A DNA stretch of 5,503 nt from Bacillota bacterium (GTDB lineage Bacteria > Bacillota > Clostridia > Christensenellales > Aristaeellaceae), in assembly GCA_023415715.1 (NCBI GenBank), contig JAEZJP010000235.1:1-5503 (forward strand), read 5' to 3'. Positions 1 to 4,891 of the stretch are shown one piece after another (positions within the stretch are counted from its first letter, which is position 1; each line of letters opens with the position of its first letter). The notes under the pieces are model-generated. The model saw nothing but the letters and a program-made list of their open reading frames with translations, ran no database searches and was not told the DNA's origin. The position numbers and the translations under genes are program-made.

Positions 1-229
1 GATCATTGTCGCCTTCGTCCAATGACAACCAGGCAGGCACGGCAGATGAAGCCTTTACCAAATCCAGCATGAGGGTGGTTTTGCCATATCCTGCGGGCGC
101 GCAGATCAGCGTCACTCTTAAGTCCGATTGATAGCCTTCCAGCCATCTTGAAACAAGCGCGACCCGGGGGATTAAGCGCGCTGCGCTGTGGGGCATGAAC
201 AGTTTGGTAGTAAGCAGCGGTTGTGGCAT
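1..229 (-). CDS. MalT-like LuxR-family ATP-dependent transcriptional regulator (5' part only)
   Basis: This is the N-terminal 76 codons of a large signal-transduction ATPase regulator; the rest lies beyond the left edge. The start ATG is at 229-227, preceded by a strong GGGGAGG site (241-235) five bases away. The protein opens with PLLTTKLFMP at residues 4-13, the typical beginning of MalT-type regulators, followed by an arginine-containing segment (ARLIPR). The Walker A loop APAGYGKTTL is at residues 44-53, and VPAWLSLDEGDND at 64-76 matches the strand after Walker A in this family. Family members are usually 800-900 residues, with an NB-ARC-like ATPase, TPR-like repeats and a C-terminal LuxR helix-turn-helix; none of these later parts can be seen here. 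It is divergent from the serine hydrolase at 415, so regulation of that gene and of itself is plausible. The ligand is unknown. Confidence 0.9.
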   Translation of the reverse strand, partial: MPQPLLTTKLFMPHSAARLIPRVALVSRWLEGYQSDLRVTLICAPAGYGKTTLMLDLVKASSAVPAWLSLDEGDND

Positions 230-265
230 AGACGCCTCCCCAAATAAAGTCAATACCTGCGCTCT

Positions 266-271
266 ATTATA
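266..271 (-). promoter_or_regulatory. Probable -10 box of the LuxR-type regulator gene
   Basis: Read on the minus strand, 271-266 is a perfect TATAAT, about 37 bases upstream of the regulator's ATG. No good -35 box lies 16-18 bases further upstream; the hexamer at 17-bp spacing is TGGTAC. If this is a real promoter it may need an activator. The motif is short and the region AT-rich, so chance occurrence is possible. Confidence 0.45.
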
Positions 272-305
272 CCGAATCCTGCAATAAAGTACCACAAATA
301 TAAGC

Positions 306-336
306 CAAATGATAAAGAAGTGTGCTTTATCATTTG
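306..336. promoter_or_regulatory. Perfect 12-bp inverted repeat, candidate activator/operator site
   Basis: CAAATGATAAAG (306-317) and CTTTATCATTTG (325-336) are exact reverse complements separated by 7 bases. The centre, base 321, is about 65 bp upstream of the transcription start predicted from the hydrolase promoter (near 386), the usual place for an activator that contacts RNA polymerase from upstream. It also lies upstream of the divergent regulator gene. It is not followed by a T-run, so it does not look like a terminator. The binding protein is inferred; the neighbouring LuxR-type regulator is the first candidate. Confidence 0.6.
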
Positions 337-343
337 TGCTAAC

Positions 344-357
344 CTGTCGGTTGACAG
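344..357. promoter_or_regulatory. Short inverted repeat CTGTC-GGTT-GACAG overlapping the -35 box
   Basis: Five-base arms (344-348 and 353-357) with a 4-base centre cover the TTGACA -35 hexamer of the hydrolase promoter. A protein bound here would block polymerase, as a repressor does. The arms are short, and part of the symmetry comes from the -35 consensus itself, so this is a tentative operator. Confidence 0.35.
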
Positions 358-379
358 ATGGAAGAATCTAACGTATCAT
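351..379 (+). promoter_or_regulatory. Sigma-A-type promoter of the serine hydrolase gene
   Basis: TTGACA (351-356), a 17-base spacer and TATCAT (374-379) match the housekeeping consensus at 11 of 12 positions with ideal spacing. Transcription should start near 386, giving a leader of about 29 bases to the ATG at 415. The promoter overlaps the upstream in-frame ATG at 358, which therefore cannot be the real start. Confidence 0.75.
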
Positions 380-414
380 GCAATCAGTCGGATACAAAAA
401 AGGGGGCGCTTTGT

Positions 415-1602
415 ATGGTGGACTACATATTTGAGACTTTAAAATCTTTTGTAGACAAGAAATTGGCGGCAGGCGTGTCCGCCCTTGTTACAGTGGATGG
501 AAAGGAAGAGATTTTCCGCTGCGCCGGGCTGGCCGATCTTCAGTCCCGGCGCCCGTTTGCACGGGATGCGATACTTCGCATGTACTCCACTACAAAACCC
601 ATGACTGCCACGGCGGTGATGACACTTGTGGAGGAAGGCGTTTTCTCCCTGGAGATGCCTATCTCAAGGTTCCTGCCCGAGTGGAAGGATGTCAAGGTGT
701 GCGTGATCCGGGATGGAAAGCCAGAACTTACACCGGCAAAGCGCGAAATCACCGTATTTGATCTGCTGACCATGACTTCAGGCATACCGTATCCTGCTGA
801 TGGAAAGGAGGAAGACCCGGTACTGAAGGAAGTGACACGGTACTACGGCAAGGCTTTAAGGCATATCGCAGCCCAGGAAGCTTTGGGAAAACGCATCAGT
901 ACCAGGGAGGTCATCCGCATGATGGCCGGCTGCCCCCTATTGTTCCATCCGGGTGAGCGGTGGAAATATGGTTTCAGCGCCGATGTGCTTGGTGCGCTGA
1001 TCGTTGCAGCCACAGGCAAAGAGCTGGGCGCGTACATGAAAGAAAAAATCTTTGATCCGCTGCATATGGTGGATACAGGCTTCCGCGTGCCCAAGGAAAA
1101 GCTTGGGCGTATCGCTCCTACCTATTCGCCCGGAAAGAAGGGCCTTGTTCGCATGCCAAAGAAGCGGGAACTGGAAATGATCGAGGAAGGCAGTTTCGAG
1201 TCCGGCGGCGGCGGCCTGTTTTCCACAGTGGATGATTATGCCCGCTTTGCCAGGATGCTTCTAAACCGTGGAGAACTGGACGGCGTTCGCATATTGAAGC
1301 CTGAAACGGTGGATACAATGACCAGAAACCAACTGACGGCAGAGCAGCGCCTGGGCTGTACCTGGGCGGATGAAAACGGTTATGGCTATGGGTTCCAGAT
1401 GCGGGTGATGATGGATCCCAAGCAGTCGTCTATCCACGAGAGTATAGGTTCCTTTGGCTGGAACGGCCTGGCGGGCGTATCCATGCGTATCGATCCCGTC
1501 CGCCGCACGACGCTGCTGTTCGGCATCCAGCGTATACCACCCTCCCATGAGCTTTTCATCCCCGGCTTGACGGAAGCGGTGGAAAAGGAACTGGGGTTCT
1601 AG
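415..1602 (+). CDS. Serine hydrolase of the class C beta-lactamase / esterase EstB-like family
   Basis: A 395-residue protein of the beta-lactamase-related serine hydrolase family (PF00144; AmpC, EstB and D-aminopeptidase relatives). The nucleophile motif SxxK is S58-T-T-K61 in MYSTTKPMT. The conserved LLTMTSGIPYP segment is at 117-127. Y185 in WKYGFSADVLG fits the second catalytic motif (YxN type, here Y-G-F). The glycine-rich SGGGGLFSTVDDYARFARML at 263-282 is characteristic. FGWNG at 347-351 takes the place of the KTG/HxG motif, as in esterase-like members. No signal peptide is seen, so it is probably cytoplasmic, which argues against a secreted antibiotic beta-lactamase; an esterase or amidase role is more likely, substrate unknown. 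I start it at ATG 415, with AGGGGG (401-406) eight bases upstream. The in-frame ATG at 358 lies inside the promoter. The gene is followed by the IS/MITE cluster. Confidence 0.88.
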   Translation: MVDYIFETLKSFVDKKLAAGVSALVTVDGKEEIFRCAGLADLQSRRPFARDAILRMYSTTKPMTATAVMTLVEEGVFSLEMPISRFLPEWKDVKVCVIRDGKPELTPAKREITVFDLLTMTSGIPYPADGKEEDPVLKEVTRYYGKALRHIAAQEALGKRISTREVIRMMAGCPLLFHPGERWKYGFSADVLGALIVAATGKELGAYMKEKIFDPLHMVDTGFRVPKEKLGRIAPTYSPGKKGLVRMPKKRELEMIEEGSFESGGGGLFSTVDDYARFARMLLNRGELDGVRILKPETVDTMTRNQLTAEQRLGCTWADENGYGYGFQMRVMMDPKQSSIHESIGSFGWNGLAGVSMRIDPVRRTTLLFGIQRIPPSHELFIPGLTEAVEKELGF

Positions 1603-1622
1603 TACAGGAAAAGACATACGGA

Positions 1623-1669
1623 TTTGCCAAGCAATTCACCCCCGTCAGAGAAGCCAATAAACAAACAAC
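1623..1669. repeat. Degenerate tandem repeat, unit 1 (left part, interrupted by MITE and IS)
   Basis: Bases 1623-1665 align without gaps to 3117-3159 with 30 of 43 identities. Both begin TTTGCCAAG and both end CAATAAACAAA, 32 bases apart. Removing the MITE and IS joins 1669 to 3096, which makes this a 68-bp unit directly followed by a second, diverged unit starting at 3117. The interval 1603-1675 otherwise holds nothing I recognise; in particular there is no terminator hairpin for the hydrolase gene. Confidence 0.55.
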
Positions 1670-1675
1670 GCCGTA

Positions 1676-1694
1676 GTATAATGTAACATCTAAA
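1676..1694 (+). repeat. IS630 left terminal inverted repeat
   Basis: G followed by TATAATGTAACATCTAAA. It matches the reverse complement of 2893-2911 except at the outermost base. It is flanked on the outside by TA at 1674-1675. Confidence 0.85.
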
Positions 1695-1755
1695 CCTTTA
1701 CACAATTTGATTCATATGCTAAGCTTACATACAGAATAAGTATGGAGGTTAACAT

Positions 1756-2217
1756 ATGGAAAGCAGAGAAATCTGGTTAAGCGAAGAACAGCGAAAGACA
1801 TTGACGGCTTTTTCCAAGAATGGTATACATAGTGTACATTTGGTTAAGCGAGCAAAGGTAATTTTGGCGCTTGATCGTACAAACAAGAAAGATCATTTGC
1901 GCCTGACGAGAATAAGCGATCAAGTTGATTTGTCACGGCAAGCAATTTACAACATTAGGGACGATTTTTTATTGGCAAGTTCGGTCGATGAGTTTTTAAC
2001 GCGAAAGAAAAGAGAGACACCACCGGTAGAACCGAAAGTTACAGGAGAGGTTGAGGCACACATCATAGCGTTGGCGTGTAGTGAACCGCCCAAAGGATGT
2101 GCAAGATGGACGGTACGGCTGTTAGCGGAAAAGTCCGTAGAGTTATCATATGTTGACAGTCTTTCGCCAATGACTGTCAGCCGGCTTTTAAAAAAACGAA
2201 ATATAAGCCTCACCTGA
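1756..2217 (+). CDS. IS630 transposase, N-terminal part (orfA, DNA-binding domain)
   Basis: This 153-codon frame encodes the DNA-binding half of an IS630-type transposase. The start ATG 1756 has GGAGG (1744-1748) seven bases upstream. A helix-turn-helix-like stretch lies about residues 48-72 (RLTRISDQVDLSRQAIYNIRDD region), and a second winged-helix-like region with ARWTVRLLAE (116-125) and SPMTVSRLLKK (137-147) follows, as in the family. The reading frame should go on into KPHLKKMWCIPP, but in this phase it ends at TGA 2215-2217 after six unrelated codons. A slip of one base backward on the A7 run at 2190-2196 keeps the family sequence continuous (LLKK-TKYKPHLKK). The unshifted product would be a bare DNA-binding protein, which in other IS families can act as a regulator; that role here is speculation. 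Confidence 0.82.
   Translation: MESREIWLSEEQRKTLTAFSKNGIHSVHLVKRAKVILALDRTNKKDHLRLTRISDQVDLSRQAIYNIRDDFLLASSVDEFLTRKKRETPPVEPKVTGEVEAHIIALACSEPPKGCARWTVRLLAEKSVELSYVDSLSPMTVSRLLKKRNISLT
2152..2181 (+). other. Stem-loop just upstream of the frameshift site
   Basis: GTTGACAGTC (2152-2161) can pair with GACTGTCAGC (2172-2181): ten base pairs including one G-U, with a 10-base loop. It ends five bases before the TTTAAAA heptamer. It lies within coding sequence, so chance is possible, but the position suggests an influence on ribosomal or transcriptional slippage. Confidence 0.45.
2187..2196 (+). other. Double -1 slippery sequence in the transposase gene
   Basis: In the frame of the upstream ORF this reads T TTA AAA AAA, so it contains two overlapping canonical X-XXY-YYZ heptamers: T-TTA-AAA (2187-2193) and A-AAA-AAA (2190-2196). 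A -1 slip moves ribosomes into the frame that runs to 2897 and gives a 380-residue transposase. A run of seven A could equally slip during transcription, or could mark an inactivating indel; the first two are favoured because both halves look intact. Confidence 0.65.
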
Positions 2218-2222
2218 AGAAA

Positions 2223-2897
2223 ATGTGGTGTATCCCGCCAAAGCAGAATGCAGAATTCGTATCTCACATGGAGGATGTATTAGCAGTATACACGAGGCCA
2301 TACAATCCAAATTACCCTGTCGTTTGTATGGATGAAAAACCATTCCAGCTCCAAGACGACATCTTCTCACCTATACCAATGAGTAAAACCAATCACAAAG
2401 AAAAATTTGACTGTGAGTATGTGCGGAAAGGCTCTTGTGCGATATTTATGTTTACTGAACCACTCGGCGGCTGGCGGAGATCTGTTGCCCTTCCCCAACG
2501 CACAAGCGAAGACTGGGCTGAGCAAATCAAGCGGCTTGACCAGCAGTATCCTCATGCGGAGAAAATTGTACTTCTTATGGACAACCTGAACACCCATAAC
2601 ATATCTTCGCTATACAAGGTATTCCCACCGGAAGAAGCGTTCAGATTGTCGCAACGACTCGAAATACACTACACTCCAAAACATGGATCATGGTTGAACA
2701 TTGCAGAAATCGAACTCTCTGCTCTCACCATGCAGTGCCTTGCAGAAAGACGCATCCCTTCCATTGACGCTCTGAACAATGAACTCTCTGCTTGGCACAC
2801 AAGGCGAAATCTCTCTCAAAAAAGTATCGATTGGCAGTTCACTACCTCCGACGCCAGGATCAAGCTTAAATTCCTTTACCCTTTTGTCGGCCTTTAG
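2223..2897 (+). CDS. IS630 transposase, C-terminal catalytic part (orfB, DDE domain), expressed by -1 frameshift
   Basis: This frame encodes the catalytic DDE domain (IS630/Tc1-mariner superfamily; DDE_3-type endonuclease). The acidic residues are in VVCMDEKP (D37 from the ATG at 2223, D193 in the fused protein), LLMDNLNTHN (D120, D276 fused) and HGSWLNIAEIELS (E162, E318 fused). The block KPHLKKMWCIPP starts before the ATG, in an open frame back to the slippery site, and no good ribosome binding site precedes the ATG. The true product is therefore probably the 380-residue fusion with the upstream ORF rather than a separate protein. All expected blocks are present and no internal stop is seen, so the transposase may still be active. 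The stop TAG 2895-2897 falls inside the right inverted repeat, and the next base-run is MITE sequence. Confidence 0.85.
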   Translation: MWCIPPKQNAEFVSHMEDVLAVYTRPYNPNYPVVCMDEKPFQLQDDIFSPIPMSKTNHKEKFDCEYVRKGSCAIFMFTEPLGGWRRSVALPQRTSEDWAEQIKRLDQQYPHAEKIVLLMDNLNTHNISSLYKVFPPEEAFRLSQRLEIHYTPKHGSWLNIAEIELSALTMQCLAERRIPSIDALNNELSAWHTRRNLSQKSIDWQFTTSDARIKLKFLYPFVGL

Positions 2898-2911
2898 ATG
2901 TTACATTATAG
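2893..2911 (-). repeat. IS630 right terminal inverted repeat
   Basis: It reads TTTAGATGTTACATTATAG on the plus strand and is the reverse complement of 1676-1694 with one outer mismatch. TA (2912-2913) follows directly and is at the same time the TA of the MITE terminal repeat. Confidence 0.85.
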
Positions 2912-3095
2912 TAGGGGCGATTTGTAATCGCCCGCATGTTGCGGTAAGGAATGCCACTTGGCGGGCTCCGAAACGCCGCCCCCGCCAGTGGCGGAAATGG
3001 GCGGTGTGGAGGAGGCTGGCGAAACGAGCGGAGCAAGCGGAGCGCAGCACCGCGACGATTGAGCCAGATGGGCACTTACAAATCGCCCCTACGGC
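2912..3095. mobile_element. GC-rich MITE-like element, main body; its left tip was cut off by the IS
   Basis: The stretch is a non-coding, non-autonomous repeat element. Its ends are perfect inverted repeats: GTAGGGGCGATTTGTAA (2911-2927) against TTACAAATCGCCCCTAC (3076-3092). Bases 1670-1675 (GCCGTA), left of the IS, match the reverse complement of TACGGC (3090-3095), so the uninterrupted element would be about 188 bp with 20-bp terminal repeats. The inside is GC-rich and folds: an 8-bp hairpin GGGCGATT-TGT-AATCGCCC (2915-2933), and a longer stem of 2953-2965 with 2981-2992 having one bulged base. A short direct repeat, AGCGGAGCA/AGCGGAGCG, is at 3027-3044. The open frames across it show no protein-family features. 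I recall similar GTAGGGGCG-ended repeats in Clostridia genomes, but could not search for them. Confidence 0.7.
2953..2992. repeat. Imperfect stem-loop inside the MITE
   Basis: GCCACTTGGCGGG (2953-2965) pairs with CCCGCCAGTGGC (2981-2992), twelve pairs with one bulged T and a 15-base loop. A smaller nested alternative, CCGCCA-G-TGGCGG, exists at 2982-2994. Such internal stems are common in MITEs. Confidence 0.5.
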
Positions 3096-3116
3096 TCTTA
3101 AACATAGTTGAATAGG

Positions 3117-3184
3117 TTTGCCAAGAAATCATGGCCCATGCTAGAGAGCAATAAACAAATGGCTTATTAAGTGCGGTTATAAAA
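3117..3184. repeat. Degenerate tandem repeat, unit 2
   Basis: This is the second copy of the repeat starting at 1623. Identity is strongest in TTTGCCAAG and CAATAAACAAA; weaker similarity continues into the tail (CT-x-TTAA-x5-GTT in both, allowing one gap). The unit ends where the terminator hairpin begins. Function unknown. Confidence 0.5.
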
Positions 3185-3213
3185 CAGTCGGTTCAATACT
3201 ACCGCCTGTTTTT
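3181..3213 (+). terminator. Probable intrinsic terminator
   Basis: AAAACAG-T-CGGT (3181-3192) pairs with ACCG-C-CTGTTTT (3201-3212): 7 bp, one mismatch, 4 bp and an 8-base loop, ending in a run of five T. An A-run on the other side could make it bidirectional. No gene ends directly before it. If the MITE and IS are removed it lies roughly 150 bp after the hydrolase stop codon, so it may be that gene's original terminator. Confidence 0.6.
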
Positions 3214-3243
3214 CCATGCCTGCTTTTGTATAGGTCGGACGGT

Positions 3244-3257
3244 GAATGTGCGCATTC
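3244..3257. promoter_or_regulatory. Short palindrome upstream of the operon promoter
   Basis: GAATGTGCGCATTC pairs at six of seven positions across its centre. It lies about 55 bp upstream of the expected transcription start near 3306, a position where activators often bind. It is short, so this is tentative. Confidence 0.3.
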
Positions 3258-3270
3258 CGGATGGATACGA

Positions 3271-3299
3271 TTGACAACCATTATGATCCTATGTACTAT
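3271..3299 (+). promoter_or_regulatory. Promoter of the nitroreductase-ABC transporter operon
   Basis: TTGACA (3271-3276), a 17-base spacer and TACTAT (3294-3299, four of six consensus matches) predict a transcription start near 3306. The -35 hexamer and TGTCAA (3299-3304) are exact inverted copies that bracket the spacer and -10 region, so a dimeric regulator could sit over the promoter. The in-frame ATG at 3308 would be almost at the transcript's 5' end, which favours the start at 3329. Confidence 0.6.
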
Positions 3300-3328
3300 G
3301 TCAACGTATGAACAGGGAGGGTTACTGT

Positions 3329-3952
3329 ATGGATATCTATCAGGCAATAGCATCCCGCCGGACGGTGCGCGACTTTGAAGACCGGCCCATAACACCCGCC
3401 GTGCTCCGGCGGATCATAGAAGCCGGTCTCATGGCGCCCACCAACAACCATATGCGGGAATGGGAGTTCATTGTTTTCCCCGAAAAGAAGGAACGGCTCA
3501 ATGCCATTCAAATGGTACGTGACAGGGAACAGAAAGAGGCAGTGGATATTGTGGACCGCTGGGGTCTTGCGGAAGACAGCCAGCGGAACATGTACATCGA
3601 TGCCATTCCCAAGCAGCACAGAATGCTTACGGAGGCGGGCTGTTTGATCCTGCCGCTTTTCCGGCAGCACGAGCCGCTTTTGAGACCCGGCAGCCTATCT
3701 TCTCTCAACGGCTTCGCCTCCATTTGGTGCTGCATAGAGAACATGCTGCTGGCCGCCGCCGGCGAAGGCATTATGGGTGTCACCCGCATTCCATTTGATG
3801 AGGAATTAAGCTACCTCAAGTCTATGCTGAATGTACCTGAGGGGTATGAAATTCCCTGCTATCTGGCGCTTGGTTATCCCGCTGCGAGACAGCCACAAAT
3901 TCGCCAGCATCCCGTGGATGTGGATAAGAAGATCCATCTGAATCATTGGTAA
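3329..3952 (+). CDS. Nitroreductase-family flavoprotein
   Basis: A 207-residue protein of the nitroreductase family (PF00881), FMN-dependent oxidoreductases that reduce nitro groups, quinones or flavins with NAD(P)H, usually as cytoplasmic dimers. The N-terminal IASRRTVRDFEDRPI (7-21) is the FMN-phosphate-binding signature, and EAGLMAPTNNHMREWEFIVF (31-50) is the second family block. It differs from the common N-x-Q-P-W-x-F form by having H-M-R-E-W-E-F. IENMLLAAAGEGIMGVTRIP (136-155) and YLALGYP (178-184) give the third block and the C-terminal strand. The middle (60-100) is charged and helical. ATG 3329 is chosen because AGGGAGG (3314-3320) lies eight bases upstream; the ATG at 3308 is at the predicted transcript start. 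The gene heads an operon, 23 bp before the ABC ATPase. The substrate is unknown; a role in detoxification together with the exporter is inference. Confidence 0.85.
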   Translation: MDIYQAIASRRTVRDFEDRPITPAVLRRIIEAGLMAPTNNHMREWEFIVFPEKKERLNAIQMVRDREQKEAVDIVDRWGLAEDSQRNMYIDAIPKQHRMLTEAGCLILPLFRQHEPLLRPGSLSSLNGFASIWCCIENMLLAAAGEGIMGVTRIPFDEELSYLKSMLNVPEGYEIPCYLALGYPAARQPQIRQHPVDVDKKIHLNHW

Positions 3953-3975
3953 TGAAGTTTGGAGGACAAAAAGGT

Positions 3976-4881
3976 ATGAAGCTTGAGCTTATTCAGCTTG
4001 AAAAGCGCTTTGGCGAAAAGGAAGTGCTCAAAGGCATCGGCTTTTCGGTGGAAAGCGGGCGTTCCGTGGGGCTTTTAGGGCGGAACGGCGCCGGCAAGAC
4101 CACGACGCTGCGCATTGTGATGGATGTGTTTGCCCCCGACGGCGGGCAGGTATTGCTGGACGGCAAGCCTTTTAAAAGGGGTGATTACCGCATCGGCTAC
4201 CTGCCGGAGGAACGTGGCCTTTATCCCAAGCGCTTGATCCTGGATCAACTGACCTATCTGGGTACGCTGCGCGGGCTGAATCCCGCAAAATCGCGGGATG
4301 AGGCGAAAAAGTGGCTTGGCCGGATGGAGCTAAGCGATTACGCCAACAAGAAGGTGGATACGCTTTCCAAGGGCAACCAGCAGAAGATACAATTGGCTGT
4401 GGCCATGCTGGGCGATCCTCAAATCGTGATCCTGGATGAGCCCTTCTCCGGGCTGGACCCGGTAAACGCCATGCTGCTTAAGGATATCGTAAGAGAATGC
4501 ATCGATGCGGGAAAGATCGTGCTGTTTTCCAGCCATCAAATGAACTATGTGGAGGAGTTCTGCCAGAACATCGTCATCCTGAACCAGGGCCGCATCGTGC
4601 TGGATACCTCCATCGCAGCGCACAAACGCAGCTATGACCGCCGCCATATTCTTGTGGATGTAGCCCCCGGACAGAGAGAAAAGGCGCTTCACTTTATACG
4701 GGACAAAGGGCTTCGGGCTGAAATAGCCGAGGATATGCTGCATGTGCATGTGAACATGATGGAGGACACGCTACCCCTTTTGAATGCCATGGCCGGGGAG
4801 AAGATTCCAGTAGAGGGCTACCGTGTTTTCGAACCGTCACTGAACGATATTTTCGTAGAGTATACAGGCGCGGCCGTTTGA
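3976..4881 (+). CDS. ABC transporter ATP-binding protein, NatA/YhaQ type
   Basis: A 301-residue cytoplasmic ATPase that should power the ABC-2 permease encoded next. Walker A is GRNGAGKTT (35-43). The Q-loop region reads IGYLPEERGLYP (73-84), with glutamate where many ABC proteins have glutamine, a form I associate with NatA/YhaQ-like exporters. The signature is LSKGNQQK (130-137) in place of LSGGQ, Walker B is IVILDEP (150-156), the D-loop SGLD (158-161) and the switch histidine is H187 in FSSH. The last 80 or so residues form the extra C-terminal domain of drug- and sodium-exporter ATPases. ATG 3976 is preferred, with GGAGG (3961-3965) ten bases upstream. An in-frame ATG at 3952 overlaps the nitroreductase stop (TAATG), but has no ribosome site. 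The substrate (sodium, peptide or drug) cannot be decided. Confidence 0.9.
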   Translation: MKLELIQLEKRFGEKEVLKGIGFSVESGRSVGLLGRNGAGKTTTLRIVMDVFAPDGGQVLLDGKPFKRGDYRIGYLPEERGLYPKRLILDQLTYLGTLRGLNPAKSRDEAKKWLGRMELSDYANKKVDTLSKGNQQKIQLAVAMLGDPQIVILDEPFSGLDPVNAMLLKDIVRECIDAGKIVLFSSHQMNYVEEFCQNIVILNQGRIVLDTSIAAHKRSYDRRHILVDVAPGQREKALHFIRDKGLRAEIAEDMLHVHVNMMEDTLPLLNAMAGEKIPVEGYRVFEPSLNDIFVEYTGAAV

Positions 4882-4891
4882 GGAGGACCAA

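Larger units (their letters stand above)
1676..2911 (+). mobile_element. IS630-family insertion sequence, complete, 1236 bp
   Basis: The element is bounded by near-perfect inverted repeats (1676-1694 and 2893-2911, 18 of 19 matches, core TATAATGTAACATCTAAA) and by TA dinucleotides on both sides (1674-1675 and 2912-2913), the target duplication typical of the IS630/Tc1-mariner superfamily. It encodes one DDE transposase in two overlapping phases (1756-2217 and 2223-2897), and the second stop codon lies within the right inverted repeat. Its base composition is more AT-rich than the flanking chromosomal genes. The exact ends could be 1-3 bp further in, because the sequence reads TAGTATA at the left and TATAGTA at the right; the restored MITE repeat favours the ends given here. 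Confidence 0.85.

Noticed and set aside
358..414. Upstream in-frame ATG (358) as the start of the serine hydrolase
   Set aside because: It lies between the -35 and -10 boxes of a near-consensus promoter and has no ribosome site; ATG 415 has AGGGGG at the right distance.
1697..1725. Promoter for the transposase (TTTACA near 1697)
   Set aside because: No acceptable -10 hexamer at 16-18 bp spacing; not strong enough to list.
1677..2910. Alternative IS630 boundaries at the perfect 18-bp repeat
   Set aside because: Possible from the repeats alone, but only ends at 1676 and 2911 with TA at 1674-1675 and 2912-2913 restore the 20-bp MITE terminal repeat.
2866..3075. Minus-strand open frame across the MITE
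   Set aside because: It is composed of repeat-derived, arginine/proline-rich sequence with no ribosome site; such open frames arise from GC-rich repeats.
2779..3111. Plus-strand open frame running from the transposase end through the MITE
   Set aside because: It overlaps the transposase in another phase and continues through a non-coding repeat; no start signal or family pattern.
3308..3328. ATG 3308 as the nitroreductase start
   Set aside because: It is at the predicted transcript start with no leader; ATG 3329 follows AGGGAGG by eight bases and begins the family-typical MDIYQAIASRR.
3946..3975. Upstream starts of the ABC ATPase (3946, 3952)
   Set aside because: Neither has a ribosome site. 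The GGAGG at 3961 serves ATG 3976, and the extra residues do not belong to the family's N-terminus. The TAATG overlap at 3950-3954 leaves some doubt.
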